Shown in pieces: positions 49,656-60,460 of a stretch of DNA of 64,000 nucleotides (within the stretch, counting starts at the first letter, position 1; every line of letters begins with the position of its first letter). The stretch spans positions 13,550,258 to 13,614,257 of the forward strand of contig NC_063049.1 of assembly GCF_018812025.1 (NCBI RefSeq), given 5' to 3'. Origin of the DNA: Megalobrama amblycephala. Lineage: Eukaryota > Chordata > Actinopteri > Cypriniformes > Xenocyprididae. A model generated the notes under the pieces. The model was not told the DNA's origin. It did not search any database and worked only from the letters and a program-made list of their open reading frames with translations. A program made the position numbers and the translations under genes.

Positions 49656-50721
49656 TTAATAATCAACTAAAAAGGAGTGTATACCTGTATGCAGTATCGG
49701 GCCTGATACCAAGCTCATGTACTTGTACTTGTACTCGTAAAAATACACCCGAAACCAAAGACCGATACCTCACGCGACGTAACTGACAGAATTTTCCATG
49801 CACAGAGACACCGGCGGTAGCAGCAAAAACAATGTCAGCCTCAGAGGTGTGGAAATACTTCAAAATGAATGATGACAACACACACATTGCGAACAGCATG
49901 CTTTCAATCACAATTCTTTATCGATTAGTGAATGTGGAATAGGCGGAATCGCGCTGAATGACACAGACCAGAAACGCTCTCGATCCCAGTTCTCTCAGAC
50001 AGCGCGCGGTCAGTTCTCCTTGCGCCTGAATGGTCAAATGCACATGTAGTTGTCAAAATGTCCATGGTATGGAGTATCTGACGTAAATACAGTCGGTTAT
50101 GGCTTAAGTGGACGTAAACATTTGGGTGAAAACAGGATATCAGTATCCATGGATTCGATCTTAAAGGGACCGTAGCCTATATTTGTCATTAATGTTAATA
50201 AAACAACAAAATATGTTAAATAAATGTATACATGGTAAATAAAACCTACTGTATCTGAAATACAAGTTTATTTAATTTGTATCTCTATAGTATTTGTTGT
50301 ATTGTTTGTAATTTGTTTGTAAATGTCTTTTTATATAATAACAATTATATATATATATATTGGTAATATTGGTATATATTGCCCTTTGAAGGTTATTGGA
50401 CACTATGAAATCTTTGTTCTTTAAGTTTGTGTCAAGCACATAAAAATTATTACTTTTTTCATTAGAGAAATAATAAAGAAGCTGTCCAACATTCATTTGT
50501 CTCACTGTGTTGTGAAAACTGCCACATCACCAAAAAAAAAAAAGAGAGAGAGAGAGAAATTAATAAATGTAGGCATCGCACTCGTACTCGGTCCTTAAAA
50601 AAATGGATTCGGTGCATCCCTACCAGTATATTACTCTGTACCCACATTTGATCAGCGGTTTGGAAAATGGATGAACAAAATGTAGCTGCGGGCGCCATCT
50701 TCTGGTGAAAAGCGGAATCGT
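49656..50721. other. intron sequence, no gene seen
   Basis: It includes a short (TA)n at 50345-50360. CTCGTACTCGGTCCTTAA at 50581 resembles a repeat end mirrored near 49735 (TACTCGTAAAAATACACCCG), so 49690-50630 may be another old element. Confidence 0.4.
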
Positions 50722-51304
50722 TGTGTCCGAAATTGCCCCCTGTACCTTTTAAAAAGGGTTCTATTTGAGGGGACAGCCATTTGTAGTGGTGTCCAAAACT
50801 ATAGTGGATGATATCAAGCGCTCTCATTCAATCCCACAATGCATCACAATAATGAGTGTACAATCGATGTATGCTCAGCGGCTAGAGAATACCCATAAAG
50901 CATTGTGAGAGTCATGCGCCGAATGAATTCTCGCATCTGGCCAGAAGATGGCGCCTGCTGCTGAATCATCCATCCATCCATTTTCCAAACCGCTGGTCCA
51001 ATGTGGCTACAGCGTAAGATAATAATGTAATAAATTCCTTTTGTAATTGATTATTAAATAGTTTAATTAAGGTTTATACATGCTAGTTCTTTTCATTACT
51101 ACTGGAGCTGAGAGTTTGCCAAGTTTCAAATTATTATTAAACAGCAAGCACAAACTTTGCAAAAGCCGCAGCCCTTCCGGCACACTCAGTGTCCAAATTC
51201 GCTCGCTCATTTTCATTCACTCCTTCAAATAACAATAATAGTGGACTAATGTAGGGAGTAGGGAATAGTGAATGAGGGTATAGGGGGCGATTTCAGACAC
51301 AGCC
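50722..51304. mobile_element. MITE with TGTGTCCGAAATTGCCCCC termini
   Basis: TGTGTCCGAAATTGCCCCCT at the left is mirrored by AGGGGGCGATTTCAGACACA at the right. Confidence 0.65.
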
Positions 51305-51310
51305 TATGGG

Positions 51311-51428
51311 TGCGTCTCAATCAGCTCCCTAGTTCAGTAGTCAGGGCACTGGTCAGGGAATCAGCCACATTCATTTTCATGATATACTGATTCACGACCT
51401 AGGGACCTAGGGAGCTGATTGAGACGCA
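51311..51428. mobile_element. 118-bp palindromic MITE
   Basis: TGCGTCTCAATCAGCTCCCT is mirrored by AGGGAGCTGATTGAGACGCA. The stems are about 25 bp. Confidence 0.75.
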
Positions 51429-51489
51429 GGGAAAGTTTTGCAGTCTCGACTAATAAGCTGATGAGTTGAATCAGGTGTGTTAGATGAGT

Positions 51490-51733
51490 TTGAAATCACC
51501 CCCTATGCCTTCATTCACTATTCCCTACATTACTCCACTAATATAGTTCATAATGGGTATTCTCTAGCTAGCCTTTGAGCTTACATTGGTTGCACACTTG
51601 TTATTGTAGTGCATTAAGGGATTGAATGAGTGCACTCGATAACGTCCACTATGGTTTCAGACTCCACTTTAAATGTCTGTCTTCTGAAATAGCGCCCTGT
51701 TTAAGGGTATAGGGGGCGATTTCGGACACAGCC
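51490..51733. mobile_element. second TGTGTCCGAAATCGCCCCC MITE (left end eroded)
   Basis: TGAAATCACCCCCTATGCC at the left pairs with TAGGGGGCGATTTCGGACAC at 51709-51728. It is the same family as 50722-51304. Confidence 0.6.
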
Positions 51734-52167
51734 AAAGTGTGCAGTGGTGAGATTTTAGAAGCACTGGGCTAGCACAGGACATCTAGCAAGTGTTGTTGTT
51801 TTTAAAAAGAGTAGGATAGTAAGTGTTAGTATTAATGGGTCAAGTATTGACGAAAAAGATGCGCCTTCAGCAATTTCTTGAAAATGGCTAAAAGACTCAG
51901 CAGCTCGGGTTGAGTCAGGCAGGTCGTTCCACCAGCAGGGAACAGTCAAGGTAAAGGTCTGTGAAAGTGATTTTGTGCCACTTTGGGATGGCACCACAAG
52001 CTTCTGGAGGGTACATAAGTCTGAAGTATTTATATCCAGTCATAAGTCTGAAGCATATGTCTGAAGTATTTATATCCAGTAAGCCAGTACATCAGCCAGT
52101 CCAAATAATTGGATGATATTTGGCGATGTTGAGATTATCGCCATCAAACAATAACAGAATTAATCAT

Positions 52168-52466
52168 CCATCTAGTGAGGGTGCGGTGGCTCAGTGGGTA
52201 GCAAGAAGGTCCATGGTTCGAGCCCGCCTGAGCCAGGAGTACTTTCTGTGTGGAGTTTGCATGTTGGAATGGGTTTTCCTTCGGGTGCTCCGGTTTACCC
52301 CACACAGTCCAAAGATGTGCAGGTCAGGTGGACTGGATTTGTCAAATTGGCTGTAGGAATGTGTGTGAGTGTGTCCCAGCACTCTCAGTCAAGAAGGGCA
52401 TCTGGCAAAATGCGTGTGTGTGGATAACGATGAAGCAGACCCTGCAAGTGAGTGGGACTTATGCTA

Positions 52467-52518
<52 letters not shown>

Positions 52519-52534
52519 AATAACCCATCTAGTG
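52168..52534 (+). mobile_element. tRNA-derived SINE (DANA-like) with 10-bp target duplications
   Basis: The body carries a pol III A-box (TGGCTCAGTGG, 52187-52197) and B-box (GGTTCGAGCCC, 52215-52225). TGTGTGGAGTTTGCATGTT and the CGGGTGCTCCGGTTTACCCC block of the cyprinid DANA SINE follow, and it ends in (TA)n. CCATCTAGTG stands on both sides (52168-52177, 52525-52534), an exact target-site duplication. About 17 bases between the two boxes are missing relative to the DANA consensus as I recall it. A tRNA gene is excluded by this context. Confidence 0.88.
52469..52513. repeat. (TA)n tail of the SINE
   Basis: About 22 TA units form the 3' end of the SINE. Confidence 0.9.
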
Positions 52535-52901
52535 TTAGTTCTAAAATCTAAAAACAGACTTGTTAAAGGATACTTTTAAAATATTTTTAATGTGCAAAAT
52601 TATTTGTTTAACACATCTGCTTGCTTAATTTATTTAGCATTTTTTTTGTACATATTATTAAATATAAAAACAAACCAAAACAATAATTTATATAGAACTG
52701 TAGGAGTTTTAGGAGCCTTACAATGTGTCTAACTTGACAGGATGCAAAAAATGATAAAAGGCACACATTCAAACATTTGTGAAAGGAATCAATTCTTTTA
52801 TTCAACAAAGACCCATTAAATTGATCAGTAAAGACATTTATAATGTTACAAAGTAAATGTAATGTTATAAAGTTCATTTATGCTGTAGTAAATAAATTAT
52901 A

Positions 52902-53445
52902 ATGCTGTTCTTTTGAACATTCTATTAATCAAATAATCCTAAAAAAATTCAGAACAACTTTTTTAACATCTGTAATAAAAAGAAATGTTTCTTGAGCAGT
53001 AAATCATAATATTATAGTGTTTGGTAACACTTTACAATAAGGTTCATTAACTAACAATGAGCAATACTTCTGCAGCATTTATTAATCTTAGTCAATGTTA
53101 AATTCAACATTTACTAATACATTATTAAAATCAAATGTTGTATTTGTTAACATTTAGTTAATGCAATTTGAACTAACATGAACAAACAATGAACTGCTGG
53201 ATTTTTAGTCACAAACATTAATAAATTCTATGACAAATGTATTGCTCATTAGTCCATGTTAGTTGATATACTATCTAATGTCAATGAATGAGACCTTATT
53301 GTAAAGTGTTACCGAATGATTTCTGAAGGATCATGTGACACTGAAGATTGGAGTAATGATGCTTTGCTGTAATAAATGATTTTAAAATATATTTAAATAA
53401 AAAAGTTGTAATAATATTTCACAATTTTACAGTTTTTATTGTATT
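52902..53445. mobile_element. foldback-family element split by a younger insertion
   Basis: TGCTGTTCTTTTGAAC and GTTTCTTGAGCAGTAAATCA on the left, and GATTTCTGAAGGATCATGTG and TTCACAATTTTACAGTTTTT on the right, follow the arm at 6130-6440 in the same order. The two halves are separated by the element at 53023-53313. Confidence 0.7.
53023..53313. mobile_element. MITE with GGTAACACTTTACAATAAGG termini
   Basis: GGTAACACTTTACAATAAGG at the left is mirrored by ACCTTATTGTAAAGTGTTACC at the right. The flanking octamers (TAGTGTTT, GAATGATT) agree at 5 of 8 bases, compatible with an eroded 8-bp duplication. A partial copy lies at 27189-27350. Confidence 0.75.
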
Positions 53446-54199
53446 TGGCCGTGACTGTATCATGCCATGCAGCATTTTATCATTCATTATGGACAGATAA
53501 ATTCCTTAAAGCTGGAATCATTGTACACTGTATAATCTTGTGGACTTGAAGGGCCATTCTCTTACTTTACATTTGCAATATGACAGATATAGATCTTTAA
53601 TAAGTGTCTGCACTGAAGATCGCCATATAACAGTGAAGCCCGTATGCACAGCTTAATAATTGCAGTCTTACTGAAAATCACACAAGGCTAAGTGCAGAAT
53701 TGCAATCATTGTGTTGTGCGCTTTTGTTCACTTATGATTTTTTTTTTCAGTTGTCTGCTTAGCGCTCACAAGCCCCAGGTATTGATTAAGTGGTTGCTAA
53801 GCAACAGGTTGGCCACAGAAGTTGGCAATGAATAGAGGCTCTACTTGTACAGTTAAAAGCTTTTTCTGGGGGTGGAAGGGTAACAGTGTCTTTTTCTCAG
53901 TAAGTTATGAATTGAAATGGTTCAGGGAATGAAAAGCTCTCTATTGGCTAATGCAAAGCATAAACACTCTTCTTTGGTATAAGTTTCTTTTTTGGTGCTG
54001 AAGAGGACATAGAGGGCTATTTGAGGGATGGAGGTCATACATCATTGTGTAATCAGGTAGCAGCAAGATCACGGTTTTGTATTCTCTGAAATAAAGGCCA
54101 AAGTAAAACCTCCACAACGAGGGTGTGAGTGCACATCTATGTTTTTAATAGTAGTGACCCTAGGTATAAAGCATGTGATTCAGACACATGTCCTTGGCT
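53446..54199. other. single-copy intron sequence
   Basis: No transposon recognised. It contains a perfect X-box palindrome at 53793-53805. Confidence 0.45.
53793..53805. promoter_or_regulatory. X-box (RFX-type) palindrome
   Basis: GTTGCTAAGCAAC is a perfect inverted repeat with a one-base spacer, fitting the RFX X-box consensus. It sits in apparently single-copy gtf2f2 intron 4 sequence, about 7.4 kb from kctd4. Confidence 0.4.
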
Positions 54200-55219
54200 T
54201 TAAAGGGTTAGTTCACCCAAAAATGAAATTTCTGTTGTTATTATTCTGTCAAAATTTACTGACCATCATGTCGTTCCAACCCGTGAGAACCCAAATTAAG
54301 TTATTTTTGATGAAATCCTAGAGCTTTCTGACCTCCGATAGACTGCAATGTTATTTACACTTTCAAGGCTCAGAAAAGTAGTAAAGACATCGTTAAAATA
54401 GTCTATGGACTATATTATATTTTCAGAATGATTGACCGATTTCATTATTATTTTTTTTTTTTATGTTTAACTGGTCAACTTAAAAATGTAACAACAATAT
54501 GGTTCAAGTAACATTCTCTTTATCAACCATCTGGTTAAAAAAAGTTCTATTCCAAGTGCACATGCAAATGTAAAACAAATGACTTATTTGTCAAATATCT
54601 TTGCAGAAAATATGCATGAAATGTGAAGGCAAATATTGTACAAACTTATCTTAAACATATCCTATGTGCTCAAATATAATATAAAATAAGAAAAATGCTA
54701 AACATTTATTACCCAAAAAGTAGACATTGAGTTTTAGGTCAACAGTAAATTATTGTTAACAGCAAATGCTTTGTAAAAAACAGAAAATAACAGCACCATT
54801 CAGTCTGTCATCATTACGTGAACAAGAAATATCAAATATACAGTAGTAGTTCTTGACAGGTTTTTCCACTCCACTGAGCTGTTTTTCCATTGTTTTCTAT
54901 GTCAGCATGCTCTTGACAGATGTGTTTGGTGGTCGCACTTGCTACTCACGTTTTTGCAGCATGAAAAGGCTTTTTAAAAACATGGCGCTATGCATTCTGT
55001 GTGAACAGCTGGTTTAAGATGAGCAATGTGTTCTACGTAATGGTGTTATGTCTATTTTAACCATGTCTTTACTACTTTTCTGGGCCTTGAAAGTGGTAAT
55101 TGCGTTGCAGTCTATCGGAGAACATAAAGCTCACGGATTTCATCAAAAATATCTTAAGTTGGGTTTCTGAAGATGAACGAAGGTCTTACGGGTTTGGAAC
55201 GACATGAGAGTGAGTAATT
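54200..55219. mobile_element. GGTTAGTTCACCC-family element with a 0.6-kb insert
   Basis: The left half (TTAAAGGGTTAGTTCACCCA to about 54411) and right half (about 55045-55219, ending GAGTGAGTAATTAA) are separated by unrelated AT-rich sequence. The right terminal 30 bases are lost, and the next copy begins directly at 55216. Confidence 0.6.
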
Positions 55220-55666
55220 AAAGGGTTAGTTCACCCAAAAATGAAAATTCTGTCATTTATTACTCACCCTTGTGTCGTTCCACACCTGTAAGACCTTCGT
55301 TCATGTTCAAAACACAAATTAAGATATTTTTGATGAAGTCTGAAAGGTTTCTGTCCCTCCATAGAGATCCAATGCAACTACCACTCCAAGGTCCAGAAAG
55401 GTAGGAAAAAGACATCATTATAGTACTCCATGTGACTCCAGTGGCTTAAGCTCAAATTTTATGAAGCAACGTGAGTGCTTTGTTTGTGCAAAAAAACATA
55501 ATTTACCACTTCACTTACAAAAATATTTTTGTTTGTGTTCATGTGAGAGCTGGCATTGTTGCGTGAACACGCTTTGGATAATATTATTTGGTAAATAAAG
55601 TGATAAATTGTTTTTTTTTTTTTTTTTTTTTTTTACACAAACAAAGCAATTATGTTGCTTCATAAA
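55216..55666. mobile_element. GGTTAGTTCACCC-family element, left part
   Basis: It starts TTAAAGGGTTAGTTCACCCA. A T-run lies at 55610-55634. It runs to CTTCATAAAATTA, where another copy starts. Confidence 0.6.
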
Positions 55667-57330
55667 ATTAGTTAGTTCACCCTAAAATGAAGATTCTGTC
55701 ATTAATTACTCACCCTCAAGTTGTTCCAAACCCATAAGACCTTCGTTCATCTTCAGAACACAATTAAAGATATTTTTGATGAAATCCGATGGCTCAGTGA
55801 GGCCTCCATTGCAAGATAATTAACACTTTCAATGCCCAGAAAGCTACTAAAGACATATTTAAAACAGTTCATGTGACTACAGTGGTTCAACCTTAATGTT
55901 ATGAAGCGACAAGAATACTTTTTGTGTGCCAAAAAAACAAAATAATGACTTTATTCAACAATATCTAGTGATGGCCGATTTCAAAACACTGCTTCATGAA
56001 GCTTCGAAGCTTTACAAATCTTTTGTTTTGAATAAATTTTTCGGAGCATGTATCAAACTGCCAAAGTCACGTCCCCCAGTGGTGAACCATTGAAATTTCG
56101 AAACACTTATGATGTAACAAAGCCTCCCTTAATGAAATCACATGACTTTGGCAGTTTTGTCGCTTCATAACATTAAAGGTGCAGTATGTAAGATTTCTGT
56201 CCACTAGAGGTCGCTAGAGGCCTATTCAAAACAAAAGCGTAGCTTGATGATGCCAAGTTTGAGCGTGGAATCTTGGGACATGTGGTCTCCATCTCAACAA
56301 ACGGTGCAAAAGAATAGGGATTGGAGTCGGGAAGAAATCATGTTCATGGATGCAATTATTAACATTATTGTAGTATGAAGCAGAGCAGGACCAAGTGTTG
56401 CTGAAGCTGAACGAGGCCGCTGGAGCGATTGCACAACACATGCCGCGAGCAGCTGAACTTTTATTATGTCACAGTCGCCGGCGCTGCTTCCACTTTTCCG
56501 GTCATGAGTTTGAGGTAACACAGCTCTGTTTATTATATTGGATACATTTGATAGTGTTGAAAATGATGTTATAACGTTACTCTGTGCGTTCGCTCGGCGA
56601 CTGCTGTGAGACACTGTTGCACACTGCAGTAAGAGATCGATTTTTAGAATATCATATTAAATATTGGATGGCTGGTGTTGATAAATGGCATGTGATTAAT
56701 TTTAAAATGTATTGTATGATGGAGAAAATGCTGTATTACTGTAACTCAAAATAAAGCTGCATCTAATTATGCTATGTTAGCTACTTCACAAAATAGTGTT
56801 TTTCTCTGAGGCATGGTAAAGCATGGTACTCGCAAATAAATCAAGAAAATTAGATTTAAACAATAAGACTAAACGTGTTGAGCTATATAACAACAATTAG
56901 TTTTCTGTCTATAAATATATCAAAACAGTTGTTCCCTTGTCTATTAAAATGTGTATTTTATTAAAGCGTCTTTGGTGTTTCCATGGTTTCTACAAAATAA
57001 AACCGGAAACCGAGGGTAACGCGGGTATGACGCAATTGACAGGCGACTCCTCACACATCCCGGAGCCTTGGTTAAAATTGCAATTTTCTCATGATTTACA
57101 AATAGTTGGAAACATTTCAGATATTCTAAGTTCTCAGGTGAACAAAATATATAACACTGGCCTAGTGGTTTTTGGATATTTTACTGCAAAAATATTACAT
57201 ATTGCATCTTAAAGAATGAGCCACTGTAGTCACATGAACTGTTTTAAATATGTCTTTAGTTGCTTTCTGGGCATCTGAAAGTGTAAATTATCTTGCTGGC
57301 AATGGAGGCCTCACTGAGCCATCGGATTTG
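55667..57330. mobile_element. third tandem GGTTAGTTCACCC-family copy, split by an insertion
   Basis: GTTAGTTCACCCTAAAATGA opens the copy. GCCTCCATTGCAAGATAAT and CTTCATAACATTAA lead up to 56172. The mirrored half resumes after 57212 with GAATGAGCCACTGTAGTCAC and GGCAATGGAGGCCTCACTGA. Confidence 0.65.
56173..57212. mobile_element. TTAA-flanked element, AGGTGCAGTATGTAA family, nested
   Basis: TTAAAGGTGCAGTATGTAAG at the left is mirrored by TTACATATTGCATCTTAA at the right. It interrupts the preceding element exactly at a TTAA. It is 1,040 bp long. Its short open frames (for example 56937-57212) have no recognisable domain. Confidence 0.75.
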
Positions 57331-57366
57331 ATCACAAATATCTATATAGTAATATAGTATAGTATA

Positions 57367-57899
57367 GATGTAGTAATCATTTACTCACCCTCATGTTTTT
57401 CCAAAATCCAAACCCTTAAGACTTTTGTTTATCTTCGAAACACAAATGAAGATATTTTTAATGAAATCAGAGAGATGTCTTTCCCTCCATTGAAGTCTAT
57501 TCACCCAAAACTCAAAACATTCATGAAGAGATCGTAAAATAAATCCATATGAATCAAGCAGTTTAAGCCAAGTCTTCTGAAGAGACACGATCACTTTATG
57601 TGATGAAGAGATTTCATTTAGGCTTTTATACACATATAAAAATCAGCGAATGTACATAGAAAACTAAAATTTGGTAAATGTTTTGTAAATTTGGCTCAAA
57701 CATGCTTGCTTGAGGCGAAAGAACCAATAAGATCCATTCTCGCATATCAAGCACGTACAGTTGAGATTTTCAGTTTATTTGAATGCTCTGTTTTTAATGA
57801 AATCTCTCAGATTCAACAATGAACAAAAGTCTTAGGGATTTGGAACGACATGAGAGTCAGTAACTGAATTTTAACGATTTTGGTGAACTATCACTTTAA
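57367..57899. mobile_element. GGTTAGTTCACCC-family element, left end eroded
   Basis: TTTACTCACCCTCATGTTTT at the left and TTTTGGTGAACTATCACTTTAA at the right frame a diverged copy. Confidence 0.6.
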
Positions 57900-59990
57900 G
57901 ATGCACATAGCCTTGTATTCTACACAGAAATGTATCAGCAGAGTTTGGGTTGTCATTGGTAAATAGTAAATGTTTTTATTATTATATAACCTCTCATTTT
58001 GAGACAAAGTCTTGGTCTGTAAAAGCTTTTCAGAGAATTGTGCAATGTGCATGCTCTTTTGTGTCAGAAAGCAGCAGCATGTATGGACCAGGTGCAGCGG
58101 TGTGTGGAGGAGCTGCTGAGACTGTTAAGCTGTCAGGGTCGAACATTTTTTTTTCTTACTTATTAAGTCCTTCACAAGGATAGGCTGAAGAGGCAGTTTG
58201 ACTTGATTGACATGGGCACTTAAAGCCTGTTGCCAGGTTAAAGTTAGACTCAAAGAGTTGGACACTTGCACACACGTGTGCGCTATTCTTTTGAAAGTCG
58301 CGAAAGCCTTTTTCTGTTCACGCAGCGGCGCAGATTTCCATCTGCAGCTTGAAATAGAGATGTCACTTTTCAGCTTGCACAAAAGAGTCACGTGACTGTG
58401 GTAATCAAGGCTGGATGTTGGGGGTTGAGAAGGTAATTTTTTCTAGATATGCACAGTAAACATGTTTGTTGCATTTAGCTGGCACATTCTTGATTACAGA
58501 GGTTTTTATTTTCAAATCCATAGTTTCTTAATCTGAGTATTTAGTAATAATGGATGGTTTGTTGAATATTTGTTGAATATCAGAAGTCAGCATGAAGATA
58601 TGCAGACTTTGTATCTCTAAGCATTTGAAACTTGCATTTTTCTTATTCCAACTCTCTTCTTTGATTTGTGCTTTTCTTTTACAGATGGCCTTGACTATTG
58701 CCCATTTCACGTTGTTCTAACATGGCGATGTGCCTCTATTCAAGCTCAGACTTTGAAAAGTACAATATTCTTTGCTCTCACTCCATTCTCTCTCTGTGTG
58801 GCTGAGAAATTGGTCTCTTAAGGGCATATGAGTCCTTGAAGTCACATGTTCGCCTGACCATTAATTTTGATCAAATTGAGAGGGAGCCATTAGTCATGCC
58901 TCCTTGGGACCACATGATGAGAATCTTTGGCTTCTTTTTTGTTATGTAGGAGTCTTATTTGCCTGGCAACAATTGGATGTGAGACTAATCCATGAATATT
59001 TCAGCTGTTAATGGATTTCTTCCATTTGAAATAAATGCTCCTGCTTACCAGCACCCTCCCGCAGGTTTCCAGTCCCCTGCTGGCAGCGATTTAGAAACAC
59101 ATCAGCCAGTGACGACGGCTAATAAGCCCTGCCGTGTCTCATCAAATATGAATGACTGATATCTGCAATTAAAAAGAACCCTGTTTTGATGTCCACATGA
59201 CAGACTGTGGAGATTGAAATGGTTTCTTTTTTTCCCCGTGTCAGAAATGTGCTTCTGACTCATTTTAGTGGGAGATTGCATGAGAGTGCATGACAGATTC
59301 GATGGAAACAGATGGATAGTAGTGAGTGGAGATGTCGGCTAATCCAAAGTGAGTGTAACCATATGTCTGCCTTTGCCATTCTTTGAAACGGCCGACTTAG
59401 ACTGTAACTGAATTTAGATGTGTTGAGCAGATTACTCAGCGCTCTTGACTGCGCTCTGAATGTTTTTTGTTGCAACATTCACAAGGTGATTGATCTATTT
59501 TGAACTTGATATTTTCCCACGTTAATGTTCTTGACTCTGACTAATGTTACTGCAACATTTGAATACTTGAAATATATTTTCTTAAGTTGACACATTTTTT
59601 TTTTTACTGTGCTAAATGAGTTCACCTAGTTTTCTGGGAATACAGAAGAATTGCATCAGATGTTGTTTATGAATCAGTGCACACACACTGGAATATCTGT
59701 GTATGTATGCCATGTGCTCTAAAAATGATCAAACCCATTCGAATTTGGATCAATGCTGGAGGAAATTTAATTTTAGGTCACATTTTGCTGCATAATGTAG
59801 CAAACCTTCAATTTAGGACAGAGTATCTTTCTTACAAGCCGATTACTGCAAATCAGAAAAAAATAAAGCTATATTTATACAGCACACTGTAGTTTGTCAG
59901 CATACATTCCACAGTTCACAGACAAAACTATATGCAGTGTTTGTCAGTGTATATTTCACCTTGAAGATGAACCACAGTCTCATCTATAAA
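57900..59990. other. mostly single-copy gtf2f2 intron 4 sequence
   Basis: No exon or bounded transposon. About 59020-59170 and 59220-59480 have the even composition of conserved non-coding elements, which is a guess without alignment. Confidence 0.4.
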
Positions 59991-60026
59991 CATTTCAACA
60001 GTGCTTTGAATAAATTATAATGAGGC

Positions 60027-60032
60027 TTTATT
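60027..60032 (-). terminator. kctd4: polyadenylation signal of kctd4
   Basis: AATAAA on the minus strand, about 430 bases after the kctd4 stop codon, in AT-rich 3' UTR-like sequence. An (ATC)n tract (60180-60203) lies between the two. Confidence 0.45.
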
Positions 60033-60179
60033 GTGCAAAACATTCACAGACTCAAAATTACAACCTGTTGTTTACTACATGTGCTCACATTACCAGAAAT
60101 CACAAAACTTGCTCACAAATGTAATGATCATCACACTCAGCCTTTTAATTCCACAGTACTCTGCAATTCAGATTCATTA

Positions 60180-60203
60180 TCATCATCATCATCATCATCA
60201 TCT
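60180..60203. repeat. (ATC)8 microsatellite in the kctd4 3' UTR region
   Basis: Eight perfect CAT units (ATG on the gene strand). Confidence 0.9.
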
Positions 60204-60460
60204 ACACTGCATAAACTGTTGCTCTTCCTGTAAAAACAACTGTAAACAGAAGACAACTACATACACAAACCAAACAAAACCCCACATCACAGTACATATC
60301 ATCTCTCTTGTTTCTCAAGGCAGTCCGTGTTGGAGTGTGTCATGTAGAAGCAGATTAGCAGAATATTCCAGAACAGGTTTTCGGTTGAGGGCGCTGGTGT
60401 TTGTTGATGCAAGATGGTTTTCAGCAGGTCATGTGGTTAGTGGTGACAGTTCTGCTCGGG

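Noticed and set aside
52181..52230. tRNA gene
   Set aside because: The A- and B-boxes belong to a SINE: tRNA-unrelated body, TA tail and target duplications follow. The tRNA part is also internally deleted.
58040..58140. Candidate gtf2f2 exon after an AG near 58050
   Set aside because: The translation has no resemblance to the expected RAP30 residues in any frame.
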